This document shows positions 1 through 10,015 of a stretch of DNA of 64,000 nt, piece by piece. The notes under the pieces were generated by a model. That model had not been told where the DNA came from, made no database searches, and was given only the letters and a program-made list of their open reading frames with translations. Every line of letters starts with the position of its first letter. The first letter of the stretch is position 1. Made by a program: the position numbers and the translations under genes. The stretch is taken from assembly GCA_947623455.1 (NCBI GenBank), contig OX392529.1, positions 60,097,186-60,161,185 of the forward strand, in the 5' to 3' direction. The stretch comes from Mimachlamys varia (taxonomy: Eukaryota; Mollusca; Bivalvia; Pectinida; Pectinidae).

Positions 1-270
1 AGGGGTTTTGTTATTTCAGAAGAAGTCGTTCAAAGGTTTTAACAGATTTAACCCCTGTGACCTTGAAATTAGGTCAAAAGGATTTTTTTTTCGCAAACTT
101 TGTTCAGCTCCTTCCAAGAAATCTACCAGCCAAATTTCATGTCACTGGGCCTTTCAGTATTTTAGAAGAAGTCGTTTAAAGGAAAAAGTTGACGGACGGA
201 CGGACGCCGGACGGATGACGGACAGACAACGGACGCTGCACCATCACATAAGCTCACTTGGCCCTTCGGG
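1..270. repeat. Dispersed bivalve-type repeat fragment
   Basis: The stretch carries phrases that recur elsewhere in the window: 'agaagtcgttcaaagg', 'taacccctgtgacctt', a run of 'acggacggacgccggacgg', and 'cttggcccttcgggac'. Related pieces lie at about 20260-20335, 32490-32630, 56450-56640 and 63225-63345. The open frame across it is not gene-like. This is an abundant dispersed repeat by inference; its class is unknown. Confidence 0.6.
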
Positions 271-412
271 ACTGCATATGCTTCGATTCACTTTCTCCAA
301 GTTGAGCTCAAATCTTGAAGTGATTTTCAAGTGGCAAACAACATATCAGGTGCTTCATGAGGACATCATTATAATGAGAGAAACAAATTGCAAAGGTGTT
401 TCAGGAACATAC

Positions 413-526
413 CTCCAGGGCAGTGTCTTCCTCTGTAATATCTTGAGTTTCTTCTCCTTCTTCTTCCTCCATCTCCTCCTCCTCCTCTCCTTCTTCTTCT
501 GTCGCATCAGATTCCTGCAAGCCATC
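413..526 (-). CDS. Internal exon, Glu-rich (acidic protein, minus-strand gene)
   Basis: Read on the minus strand, a pyrimidine-rich tract ending in 'ttttacag' precedes a 114-nt open segment (38 codons, phase 0 at both ends), followed by the donor 'gag|gtatgt'. It encodes DGLQESDA, then a run of Glu with one Met, then ETQDITEEDTALE. Acidic tracts like this are common in nuclear and RNA-binding proteins. Its phase fits directly after the exon at 1383-1503 or after the one at 612-705, so it is probably part of the same gene. That gene would continue off the left edge of the window. Good splice signals and clean phase support it; the product is unknown, with RBM33-like as a tentative reading of the whole exon set. 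Confidence 0.6.
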
Positions 527-611
527 CTGTAAAAGATATAAAAGAAAAAGTTCATTCATTAAATGTTTGAACATATCCTTAAACCTGACACATGGAAAAA
601 CTATTTATTAC

Positions 612-705
612 CTGATCTGAGTCCTCAATTATGTAAGTGGTAGTTTCAGGTAAGGAACAAATTCCATACTTGTATTGAAATAAGTATGCAGAGCTTTTAC
701 AAATC
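612..705 (-). CDS. Candidate internal exon of the same minus-strand gene
   Basis: A strong acceptor ('tttcctcttctgcag') precedes 94 nt that end at the donor 'cag|gtaata'. One frame stays open after a single leading base and encodes ICKSSAYLFQYKYG followed by ICSLPETTTYIIEDSDQ. It ends in phase 0, which matches the start of the 413-526 exon. The leading phase needs an upstream exon that ends after two codon bases; the 1383-1503 exon ends on a whole codon. It may therefore be an alternative exon, belong to another transcript, or not be an exon. No domain is recognised. Confidence 0.4.
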
Positions 706-865
706 CTGCAGAAGAGGAAATATTCAAGCATTTCAATACAAAGGTTGTCATTTCCCAAGAAAGTCCATAACACAAAACATTCAGGTGAAATATACATAAA
801 CAACTTTATAGATCAAACAAGGTTTTTCTATAATATATAGGCTAAAATAGAAACATTTCCTCTGC

Positions 866-1383
866 TACATTTATACCCGACTTGAGTGCATCAGAGGGTC
901 TATATCTTCATCCTCTACTACGTTTTTACCTGACTTGAATGCATCAGAGGGTCTATATCTTCATCCTCTACTACATTTTTACCTGACTTGAATGCAGCAG
1001 GGGGTCTATATCTTCATCCTCTACTACATTTTTACCTGACTTGACTACAGCAGAGGGTCTATATATATATCTTCATCCTCTACTACATTTTACCTGACTT
1101 GACTACAGCAGAGGGTCTATATATATATCTTCATCCTCTACTACATTTTACCTGACTTGACTACAGCAGAGGGTCTATATATATATCTTCATCCTCTACT
1201 ACATTTTACCTGACTTGACTACAGCAGAGGGTCTATATATATATCTTCATCCTCTACTACATTTTACCTGACTTGACTACAGCAGGGGGTCTGTATCATT
1301 ATCCACTACTACTACCACTACTACGTTTTTACCTGACTTGAATGCAGCAGGTCTGTATCTTCATTCTCTACTACATTTTTACC
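866..1383 (-). repeat. 53-58 bp minisatellite built from an exon end plus splice donor
   Basis: About nine imperfect copies lie in direct tandem next to the exon at 1383-1503. On the minus strand each unit contains a copy of the exon's last ~25 nt ('gaagatatagaccctctg' and so on), then 'aagtcag' followed by 'gtaaaa', then 'tgtagtagagg'. Nearly every unit thus repeats a CAG|GTAAAA donor-like junction. Four successive units have expanded 'tatatata' and are almost identical, which suggests recent amplification. Units with 'ctgctgtag' where the exon has 'ctgctgcag' would put a TAG in the exon's frame. Confidence 0.85.
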
Positions 1384-1503
1384 TGACTTGACTGCAGCAG
1401 GGGGTCTGTATCTTCAAACAGGTCCTGGTCGGCAGCAGGATCCAAGATGTCAAGCACTATTTCCTCCTCCTCTTCATCTTCAAAATCACTCCTTGACGTA
1501 ATC
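1383..1503 (-). CDS. Internal exon, acidic (minus-strand gene)
   Basis: The acceptor 'ctttgttacag' precedes 121 nt, followed by the donor 'tcag|gtaaaa'. After one leading base the open frame encodes ITSRSDFEDEEEEE, IVLDILDPAADQDLF and EDTDPLLQSSQ. The other two frames contain stops. The exon ends on a whole codon, so it can join directly to the 413-526 exon. The sequence is acidic with a short hydrophobic VLDIL patch, as in the N-terminal half of RBM33-type proteins, but that resemblance is from memory and weak. It follows the 2485-3078 exon in gene order, yet the phases do not match (see that entry). Confidence 0.6.
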
Positions 1504-1933
1504 CTGTAACAAAGATCAAGTGTATATCAAACGTCACCTCATCTTCATACAAAATAAAGTGTCTCAAGTCGACACCTTGTTTTAAATATGGCACGAAGTT
1601 GAACTTTGACCGGAAAACATGTGGTTCAATGCCACGTGTGGATTGTTGATGTCGTCACAACTTGGCGGGAATACATGCGAGATGATTTGTTTTCACGCAA
1701 AATTCCAGTTCACTCGAAAACTGCGACTGCCGACTTAATATTATTTTGGTAGAAACAGGTCACACTATTCGTTATTGGATACAGAATTTAATTCACTCCA
1801 ATCATTGTGTAACCTCTATTTACGTAATAACTATTCAAAAAAGATTTTGGTTAATCAACTGTGTTTCAGTGAAGATATTTTCCATTGGTTTATGGGCTAC
1901 CTCTTTAATATTAACACTTTATGTTTATATATA

Positions 1934-2412
1934 CAGTAGACCTGCGTTAATCTGGACGCTGATAGTCCGGAAAATTCACAATCCGGAGGGAAAAGCACAG
2001 GAACAGATTTCTGTTACGTTGTTTGTACTCATCAGTTCGGAAATTTGGATTCTGTTTCCGGAATGCCCTTATGAGAACAGAATGTACTTTTCATTAGCGA
2101 AATTCTCGTAATAATCTGGACAATTTTTTTCATCCACGCAGAGAGAAAAATGTCGGGGCAAGTCACCTGTGTCAACAGCTGTACAGAATATCGCTATATT
2201 AGAAAACATATGCAAATATTTATATTTACCAATAAGACCCAAATTTATTATGTAATGTCATTTAAACGTCTCGCAGTGTATATAGTCAATGGAAATAACT
2301 CTTGCCTGACCCATTTTTTGACCTGGTACACAAAATTCGGCAGTCCGGAAAACTTGTAATCCGGACAGTTCGGACTGGGAATGAAGGTGTCCAGATTATC
2401 GTGGGTCCACTG
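1934..2412. mobile_element. 479-bp MITE of the pogo/Tigger type
   Basis: The left end 'cagtagacctgcgttaatct' and the reverse complement of the right end 'cagtggacccacgataatct' match at most positions and start with CAGT. Both ends are bordered by TA (1932-1933 and 2413-2414), the usual target duplication of this superfamily. 'tccgga'-containing sub-repeats lie just inside each end. No transposase is present, so it is a non-autonomous derivative. The short ORFs across it are incidental. Confidence 0.8.
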
Positions 2413-2484
2413 TACATATGATTCAGGTTAACAGAACGGATCGAGACATGCACAACATATATCCAACACACTTCAGTGTAAAAC

Positions 2485-3078
2485 CTACTCTACTACTGGG
2501 ATGGGCTCTTTCTTAATTTGTTTTCGTGGAGGTGATGGCTCCTGTCTGGAATCTTCCTCACTGGCTTTGTGTTTCTGAGGCTGCTCCCTGTGTGAATGTG
2601 TTTTAGACTCGTTTGGTGAGGAATGTCTTACGGGATGAAGTTTCACAGCTGTTTCTCGCAGCGGTGGCGATTGCTCCTTGATAGGCTCTGGTTTAACACT
2701 TGACTGGAACTTACTGGCGGTCTTACTCTTAGAAGGGTTCTCTTTGTCGCCATCCGGTGAGGGTGGTACAATTTTTGTAAATTTGAAAGGTTTTTTTGGC
2801 TCAGTGACAGGTGTTTTAACACTTGTCAGTGACTTAGAGCCTGTTGTCTTCTCCTCCTTCTGTCTACTATTGGCAACACTTGTATCGGACACAGACTTTA
2901 CACTAGATTTTAGAGACACAGATTTACATTTCGCTGGTGCTGTTTTTGAGCTGGCCTTTGATGAGGATTTGCTAGATGCTGAGGATGACTTTCTACTTGA
3001 GGACTTCTTGGTTGTATTTTCATCATCACTTCCTAGAAGTAATTCTTCATCCAGTTCATCATCAGAATCTGCACGGAT
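2485..3078 (-). CDS. Large exon of an acidic / Ser-Lys-rich protein (tentatively RBM33-like)
   Basis: On the minus strand the acceptor 'ggctgttagcag' opens 594 nt in phase 0. It begins IRADSDDELDEELLLGSDDE, then a Ser/Lys block (KKSSSRKSSSASSKSSSK), then a basic, Pro- and Glu-rich part with PFKFTKIVPPSPDGDKEN, and ends KKEPIPVVE before an in-frame TAG. It joins the 3656-3713 exon in phase. No folded domain is visible; low-complexity acidic and basic blocks suggest a nuclear protein. The order DDDLL, then SDDELDEELL, then acidic exons recalls the N-terminus of RBM33, but only loosely. It is unclear whether the TAG is the true stop: a donor at 'cca|gtagta' would leave phase 0, whereas the next exon needs phase 2. 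It could be a terminal exon of one isoform, or the gene may be damaged. Confidence 0.6.
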   Translation of the reverse strand: MRADSDDELDEELLLGSDDENTTKKSSSRKSSSASSKSSSKASSKTAPAKCKSVSLKSSVKSVSDTSVANSRQKEEKTTGSKSLTSVKTPVTEPKKPFKFTKIVPPSPDGDKENPSKSKTASKFQSSVKPEPIKEQSPPLRETAVKLHPVRHSSPNESKTHSHREQPQKHKASEEDSRQEPSPPRKQIKKEPIPVVE

Positions 3079-3399
3079 CTGCTAACAGCCAATACACAAG
3101 TATACATATATTTTGAACACTATTCAATGCAAACGAAGAACATAAAATACACAATGCACAAGCAAAGCCTAGCCAATTCTGTGAACTCAAAACTATTTTT
3201 TATAATTTGTCAAATATATGTATGAAATCTGCTGCAGAATTATAAATAGGACAAACATAACATGTTAATTTGTATGGAAGTTGGTGCAAACAATAACATA
3301 TGCTATTATTAGGTTAACCTGCATTGTAAAACTTCTGTTACTTTTTCTTAAAATGTCCCAGTGATTTTTTCATCCCTTTTTTACAGGGGCCTGTACCTT

Positions 3400-3605
3400 T
3401 TCAATTGGGAAAATACAGCGGTATTTTTCCCCCGATTGGGAAAATTTGCTGTTGGTTTTAAATGCAAAAAATAACAATAAGTCAATAACACATATGAAGG
3501 GATATTTTCTGAATGGGAAAATATGAGTAAGAAATTGGGAAAATACAACAAAATTTCTCTAGGGGAAGGGGCCGAAATTCGGCCCCAAATCGACCCTAAA
3601 AAAAA
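3400..3605. repeat. Dispersed repeat with 'attgggaaaata' motifs
   Basis: The phrase 'attgggaaaatac' or close variants occurs four to five times in ~150 bp. The block ends with the perfect palindrome 'ggggccgaaattcggcccc' at 3568-3586. It sits in the intron between the 3078 and 3656 exons. The ORF across it is a by-product. The class is unknown. Confidence 0.4.
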
Positions 3606-3655
3606 CACTATGTCCTCTTATTTTTCTGCAGTTTAATCAAGTCTGTTTCTCTTAC

Positions 3656-3713
3656 CTCATTCTTTGGAAATGCACTTATAGCAGATGCATCATCTCTCAG
3701 CAAATCATCATCG
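3656..3713 (-). CDS. Short internal exon (DDDLLRDDASAISAFPKNE)
   Basis: On the minus strand 'gtttatttctag' precedes 58 nt that end at 'gag|gtaaga', a strong donor. After one leading base the 19 codons read DDDLLRDDASAISAFPKNE. It ends on a whole codon and joins in frame to IRADSDDE of the next exon, giving a continuous acidic segment. Upstream exons of the gene are not identified in the window. Confidence 0.6.
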
Positions 3714-4513
3714 CTAGAAATAAACAAACCCTCCATAAGAACAGATACTTAACAGTGCTAATTTGGCATTGTCTGTAGTGTGCTGGAGATTATACCACAA
3801 TATCAAACAGAGCTTTAGTTTAAAGCAAAATACTATAAAAGTATCTAAATGGTATATATTCTTGATCAAACTAATTACACCATATTAAATTTACCTTTAA
3901 TTTGTTCAAAGTATAATAAAATTTGGCTCAATAAATGAAGGTAATTGAGCACTGACACTTATTCTTGATAAGACTGGAAGGAAACAGGTACATTGTACAT
4001 TTGCAACACAAGATGGCTGCAGCATACCTATCCCATGACACCTCAGTATGTCGCTTTCTTGACATCTTAAAATCTTCAAATCTCCAAAATCCAGTGCATT
4101 TGATAAAAAAACTTCATCTCATAAAAGCAACGCTTTCACTGCATCTGAAAAAAATATCACAATGGTTAAATTCACACATCTAGAAGAACAAGTGTTTTAA
4201 ATGATAAAATTATATCAAAATACATCTTTGTTTGTTCATTAAAGCTCTAAAAGATCACCTAAGTACATAATGTAACTTGTAAATCTTGATCTTCATTTGT
4301 CAACATATTGTATTTAACCTTGAGAGACTGGTCTTGATAGAAAACTTGCAAAAGCTTTAAGTCAACTTTCAAAGATACCAGAAAATTATAAAGTACATTT
4401 GTATATAAATTAATTTCCATATTTGCTACATGACATTTAATTGTTTTCCATTGGTATGGATTTATAATTTCATATACTCATAATTTCTAATTGAGGACTG
4501 AAATAACATCCTG
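3714..4513. other. AT-rich non-coding stretch, nothing recognised
   Basis: This is probably intron or upstream sequence of the minus-strand gene. The short ORFs have no visible domain, and no repeat or RNA is recognised. Confidence 0.4.
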
Positions 4514-4837
4514 CATGCAGGGGTTAATCTAGGATTAAGGGGAAACTACCTTTTTGTACTTTAGGGGGGGGGGGGGAAAGCTCTTCAAAGGGGAATTTTT
4601 AATAATCACAAAGTTTCACTTTATAAACTTTAAAGCATATTTTTCAATTGAAAACAGCAAAGGATAATCAGAAAAAGACAAATCTGAAGGATTTGGGTAG
4701 ATATTGACATGAAAAATGAAGGAAAATGCAACATTTCAGTAAATTTAACACAATTCTGAGGGGAAAAAGGGAAAAAAATTCGAGGGGAAACTACCCACAA
4801 ACGGTAGTAAAAAAGGCCTAGATTGACCCTTGGCATG
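4514..4837. mobile_element. Small inverted-repeat element (MITE-like)
   Basis: The ends are 'catgcaggggttaatctagg' and 'cctagattgacccttggcat', imperfect inverted copies. Inside, 'ggggaaactacc' occurs near both ends in the same orientation, and a run of 13 G lies near 4565. No target duplication could be assigned. Confidence 0.4.
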
Positions 4838-5202
4838 TATGTTGAAAAAATGTTTTTGAAAGTTTTAAATCCATCAAAACATCTTTTATATTGTTGTGTA
4901 CTCTTCTCATTATCACCTTTTGTGATTATAATTATAGCATGCCAAGAAAAAGGGCAAACAAGGCTAGCCCTGGCTCTAAATTTGTTTTCGCCAAAATTAA
5001 AATGTCAGAAGCCACATCAGATTCGCAAGACATAACTGAAGTTTAAGTCGAAAGAAATACAATTTGTCTGTAGAGATCTAAGTATGATTTCTTAATAAAA
5101 CTGTTCTAAATGTGCAAGGCACAGAGCTTTCCTAAATTTTCAAATGCATTAATTGAAATGAATAGGAGCAATGCAGGAAAATAAGTTCGACTTTCATTCC
5201 TA
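4838..5202. other. Non-coding, nothing recognised
   Basis: AT-rich sequence up to the left end of the long-inverted-repeat element. The only ORF has no visible domain. Confidence 0.35.
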
Positions 5203-6221
5203 TATGTATAAGTCCGAAGGGTTCTGACTCTCTGACCTCCGCTAAATATTTGGAAGACAGGTGGGTGCGAGAGTCAGAATTCCCCCCTTAGACTAGTTAA
5301 AAAGTGGAAATTTTACCGACCGTGCACGGGTCACTGTTTAGGCTATAATATAAAACATTTTCGATCACATGTAAATTAGGTATCAATGGAAAGAACAGAT
5401 ATTTTTCTACTAACCTAAACATTTAATCAAGTCACATGAGGTTGTAAACTAGCTGTTGCCTCCCATTTCTAAAAAATAACAAGTTTCCTGACATCTTTGT
5501 GAAGTACATATAAAAGCTATATTTAAATAAATGAAAACATGAGAAAAGAGATAATAATTTCTAAAAAATAACAAGTTTCCTGACATCTGTTTGAAAAAGC
5601 CGCCTACTTGGTCGCGACCAGTTACCGTGACGTACCAGTTACCGTGATTTTATTGCGCGAACTAGCACGCGCGCGATTTTTAGATGTTCCAGGCTGCTAC
5701 GGAAAGAGTGTAGTATGGTAAGTTTTTGCTCGCTGAAAAAATCTATTTTATTTAATTATCAAAGAAAAAAAGTTGATTTCCCTTTGTAGACAAGCTTCTA
5801 ACTATCCATGTTCTCCAGGGGGATCGTTAAAATGTCCACTTACTTGCTAATATTTGCAAAAACATCGGTCTCTCGTTTGTTTACAAAGCCGACCAAGCGT
5901 TTGTCAAAACTGTTACGTCATGATCAAGGGTCACGGTCACTCAGGCGCGCGCCAAGGTAGATCACTCTTACGTTGTATAATAAAAGCCATGCGTATTTTT
6001 TTATCACCAACAACCCCCTGGCATTTGTTACCCTAACTTTCTGACAAGCAGTCTGTAAAAATATCATTATAAATAAGTAAATGACCAAGTGTGTATTATA
6101 TTTTCATTTTTTGGTCAATTGAAAAATATGTTTTTGAGAAAAGAAAAGAAAATTGAAAATACAATGATTAAAATAAAACAATGAATAATTTCATCAAATA
6201 ATCATATTTATTATTTGTATT

Positions 6222-6890
6222 TAGTCGAAGAGGCAGTATGACACCAGTCTGTTGGAAAAAGCAGTAAAAATAAGAAAACTGAATCCAACCACAGCTTCAA
6301 GGGAATATGGCATCCCTCGCAAAACAAATGTGGATAAAATAAATGGAACATACCGTACCTCAAACAAACCTCAGGCTCTAACCGTATGCTTCTACCAGAT
6401 GAGGAAACCACTTTGGTCGAATATGTTAAATATATAGGCCAACGCGGTTTCCCTTTGAACAGACAACATTTAAGGAGCTCTGTCAGAAAAGGACTTAAAA
6501 TAATCTTAACCAGTTTTAAATAAAAAAATATTTGAAATATAATAAAATATCCTATAGTCTCAAAATTTTGAGTTGATTATTACACAAGTTTTTTTTCATC
6601 CAAAATTTGTAATGGAAAATCCAGTTTAAATCAAATGATTAAATTGGAAAACAAATCTTTTATCTTATCAGATCACACAGAAAGAGGCTATTCAACTCAG
6701 AAAAAAGGCCATCTGACAAATGGTGCAGAACATTTATTAGCCACCATAAAGAATTGGCAGAAAAAACACCAGAAGTTTTAAGACCGGGGCAGGACAAGAA
6801 TGTCCAACAAATCAATTATGGACAATTTTTTTAAAGAAATTGCCTCTATATAACAGTACTACCAAGGCCAGTTCCATAACACTGGAGTGA
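6222..6890 (+). pseudogene. Degenerate pogo/Tigger-like (psq HTH) transposase
   Basis: The acceptor-like 'ttgtatttag' is followed by a frame reading SKRQYDTSLLEKAVKIRKL then TTASREYGIPRKTNVDKING, a recognisable psq-type helix-turn-helix with its 'YGIPR' core. The frame shifts at about 6386 to LLPDEETTLVEYVKYIGQ and RGFPLNRQHLRSSVRKG, the 'EE..LVEY....GFPL' part of the CENP-B/pogo N-terminus. At about 6700-6780 comes SDKWCRTFISHHKELAEKTP, like the '+W...F..+H.EL..+.PE' segment, and then in a third frame RMSNKSIMDNFFKE. The DDE catalytic core is not seen. Frameshifts and gaps make it a pseudogene. It probably mobilised the surrounding long-inverted-repeat element. Confidence 0.7.
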
Positions 6891-7053
6891 TTATTATGAC
6901 GTCATTACGATTGTGACAGTAATCATAACCTTGGAGATGGCTGGCCGACACTGGCTGTTCCATTTATTAGAAATCAACCTTAAATTTTCATAAAAATATA
7001 GAATATAAATATAACTTTATTATCAAAACCATTGGAAAAATGTAAATATAAAC

Positions 7054-7221
7054 ATTAAACAGCATCCAGTTCCGTATTATGGTGCTATAACACGGAACAG
7101 GATTGCAGACAAATAATCATTATAAACTTGCGTTATAAACGGGCTAACGCGAGTTATTCATTTTGTCTGCAATCCTGTTCCCTGTTATAGGACTATAACA
7201 CGGAGCTGAATGCTGTTTAAT
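7054..7221. mobile_element. 168-bp fold-back MITE
   Basis: The ends 'attaaacagcat' and 'atgctgtttaat' are exact inverted copies. Further in, 'ggaacaggattgcagacaaa' pairs with 'tttgtctgcaatcctgttcc', so most of the element folds into a hairpin. It is nested in the 5203-9260 element. Confidence 0.75.
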
Positions 7222-7459
7222 GCTTAATACACACCAAATAACTGAATATCAGGTTTATCAATACAATATCAAACAGATCTTCATAGTTCAATGAAATTAA
7301 AGATAATAACTAATTAAATTGGCGAAATGAGAGAATGATAAGGCACTCAAAAGTAAGAAAAAAGGTAAGAGAGCATGTAAAACTGCGAATGTGAGTGATG
7401 TTGAGTCATGTGACAGGTGGTTTCATGAGTTGTGTGTGGATGCAAATAAAAAATAAGAC

Positions 7460-7738
7460 CAGGACCTGTATTCATGAAATTTTTCTCATGCTAAAGCATG
7501 GATTTTAGCATGGATTTTGTGCTCAAGTCAGCTTTCTTGTAATTACTTAACTTGTGTCAAACGCTCAAAAAGTAAAATATAAACATTGAAACAGTATTTG
7601 GCTTCAACTATCTTCGGTTCATTTCCAAATCTTTCTCAAAATATCATTTCATTATTTATTTATAACCGGATCAAGAAATTGGGGTTGAGCACAGAAACCA
7701 TGCTTGAGCATGAGAACGGTTTCATGAATACGGGCCCA
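7460..7738. mobile_element. ~275-bp MITE nested next to a Penelope tail
   Basis: The left end 'acctgtattcatgaaa' and the reverse complement of the right end, 'cccgtattcatgaaac', match. Internal 'tctcatgct.aagcatgg' copies are also inverted. 'ccagg' occurs on both sides. The right side continues into Penelope tail sequence ('aggtgttcaggaagagtaag'), and the left side carries 'aataagaccagg', the expected preceding tail sequence, so it appears inserted in the tail. Confidence 0.65.
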
Positions 7739-8015
7739 GGTGTTCAGGAAGAGTAAGTGTCTTCTACTTCATCAACGACACCCGCCATGTAAATCTTTGT
7801 CACATCCAAGTAAACATCAAGTTCTCAAAATGAGAACCGAGTATCATTATCAATCACAACAAATAAACACACGAATGAGCATACTCAAAAATCTCCAACT
7901 TCACATCACTTAAGATACAGAATATCTCTCAATGAGACAAAGACCATAAAACTTGCCCATAGTTCTGATCAACCTGCATCTCTCGAATCCTTGTGTTGTT
8001 AGTTTGTTTGTCGCA
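7738..8015 (-). mobile_element. Penelope-like element, 3' tail fragment
   Basis: The sequence matches the 3' untranslated tail and last codons of the elements at 31428-32515 and 62098-63225 ('gtcttctacttcatcaacga', 'catccaagtaaacatcaagt', 'ctctcgaatccttgtgttgt'). It contains no catalytic motif. It is broken at its 3' end by the MITE at 7460-7738. Confidence 0.7.
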
Positions 8016-8864
8016 TATTTCATGAATAATTTGAATGTTTAATTATTGCATTGAAATTTACATTTTCAATTAACTAACATGAAATTGTATTAAATGTACA
8101 TTTGTATATAATCTCATGTTGCACAGTTAAAGATATTTGAGGAAATGTAATAGGTGAGCTATTAAAAATGGTTATCATACTTATACTTATTTGAGCTATA
8201 CTACTACAAAATGTATGCCAGTATGACTAAAAAAACTTTATTCTTAAGACATAATTAAATCATTTCAATGTATCTATTATATATTGTATGAACGTTTTTT
8301 TGGGTTGTTTTTCACACATATATATACATGAACACACACAAACTAAGGGACAATGACACAAGGCAGACAAAAATACAGCAGTCATTTCGTTCCCATTCCG
8401 CTCATAGTCGTAGTCCGTCTTTTAGTGGTACCTACGTGACCTTTCCTCGGACGTCATCGAAAGCACCCCCAGGGCGCAAATCGATCTCAAAATACCGCCG
8501 AGATTCGCCCCGGAGATTAACTGCTGAAATATCCAATTTTACTAGTAGAATATTTATTAAATCAGTGTAAGATATACAATACAAACACATCTTTCTATCA
8601 CACAACATTTTGGTGGTTTATGCAGCTTTTAGTAAACATCGTTCAGTGAAATATCAAAATCACGGTAACTGGTCTTGTCGACGTTGCAAACGGATACCAA
8701 ATTGAGGTCGAAATATCCGTCGCCTGACTGGCATATAACAACAAAAATTGGTAGATGACTCTTGTAACTCAAAGGTAAGACACTATAGAGATTATTCATG
8801 TCAATTTTGAACATTTTCGGTTGGTTCGTTTTTGAACAAATGCCAAAAAACAGCGAAAAAATCA
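8016..8864. other. Inner part of the long-inverted-repeat element, no gene recognised
   Basis: Two short ORFs lie here (8328-8570 on the plus strand and 8629-8895 on the minus strand). Neither shows a domain. The minus one overlaps the inner edge of the right arm. Confidence 0.3.
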
Positions 8865-9324
8865 CGGTAACTGGTCGCAACCCAGTATTCGTCACATGAT
8901 CAAAAATAGATAGGTCACAAAGTAATTCTCACGGGATCTCGTGACGCGTCCATTTTCAAACAGATGTCAGGAAACTGGTTATTCTTTTAGAAATGGGTGG
9001 CAACAGTTAGTTTACGACCTCCTGTGACTTGATAAAATGTGTAGGTTAGTAGAAAAATATCTGTTCTTTCCATTGCTACCTTTATTGACATGCGATCAAA
9101 AATGTTTCATATTATAAAACACAGCATAAACAGTGACCCGTGCATGGGTCGGTAAAAATTTCCACTTTTTTACTTAGCAGGAATTCTGACTCTCGCATCT
9201 GCCTCTCGTCCAAATATTTAGCGGGTCAGAGAGTCAGAACCCTTCGGACTACGTATACACCTCGAAGGGCACTTACCGAGGATTACGTATACAGACCTGT
9301 AAAATAATGTTCCCCAGTTTTTTG

Positions 9325-9425
9325 CTACACCATCTAAACATTACAAAGATTTACTTTAATACCATCTAACGTTTACAAAGATTTACTTTCATACATCTGA
9401 CGTTTACGAAAATGTCCCACTACTA
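9325..9425. repeat. Three copies of a ~32-bp repeat
   Basis: 'accatctaa' plus 'acaaagatttacttt' units recur three times with substitutions, the last one decayed. They lie just outside the right end of the long-inverted-repeat element. Confidence 0.6.
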
Positions 9426-10015
9426 TTAGAAGCCCTGTACATTAGCAAGAAGATAATAAACCTAAGCTTATATTACTAGCATTAGGTTTGAGAGAAGTTC
9501 GAGGTTATTTCAACTTCCAAAGACATGTGTTAATGAAATGTTATGAAGGACCCTGTACCGTATATTTATACCCACGGATACTGATGGACAGAGGGGAGAT
9601 TTTACACTTCCGGGAGTAATTAAACTGTACAGAAAGAAGGGCGCAAATTATTAAAACAATAGGACGCTGGATTTGCCCGCGTGGTTACTGTAGGTCCACT
9701 ATAGGTCCTATTTAATGTTTTAGTCGCATTGGCATTTACTAAATACACAGTCAACAGTGACGTATAACTTCAAGACGTAAACCGCAAATGTCTTACCAAA
9801 TAGCTCGAACTTAGTGTAAGTTTTTGTTGTTGACTAGATCCATATAATCTCCTGGCTGGTTCGATTCAATAAATATGGCGCCGCCGTAATTGTTGTATTT
9901 TACAGAACTGTTTCCTCCTGCACAAAGAAGCGAAACGAACACATTACCCTCTATTCGAAGGGGAGTAACTCTAACAAGCATAACCTTTATAAATACTGTA
10001 ATTAGCCAATACAAG
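9426..10015. other. Non-coding stretch with a possible first exon on the minus strand
   Basis: On the minus strand a GC-rich 'ggcggcgccatattt' (about 9877-9891) precedes open sequence that ends at a good donor, 'tatttg|gtaaga' (about 9797). This could be a 5' untranslated exon for the minus-strand gene at 0.4-3.7 kb. No protein domain is visible. This is an inference from splice signals only. Confidence 0.2.

Larger units (their letters stand above)
5203..9260. mobile_element. ~4.06 kb DNA transposon with long (~400 bp) inverted ends
   Basis: The left arm (about 5203-5650) and right arm (about 8865-9260) are inverted copies. Shared phrases include 'agtccgaagggttctgac', 'gcgagagtcagaattc', 'gcacgggtcactgttta', 'ggaaagaacagatatttttc' and 'gaccagttaccgtga'. 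The left arm has an internal duplication of 'aataacaagtttcctgacat' separated by ~100 bp. Between the arms lie a broken pogo/psq-type transposase (6222-6890), two MITEs and a Penelope tail. It is therefore an old autonomous-type element, now inactive and itself a target of insertions. The link between the arms and the transposase is an inference from nesting. Confidence 0.7.

Noticed and set aside
8..532. 174-codon plus-strand ORF
   Set aside because: It spans a dispersed repeat and the antisense of the Glu-rich exon; the run of Phe/Leu/Ser is the reverse complement of Glu codons.
2678..3085. 135-codon plus-strand ORF
   Set aside because: Antisense of the better supported minus-strand exon, which has matching splice sites and phase.
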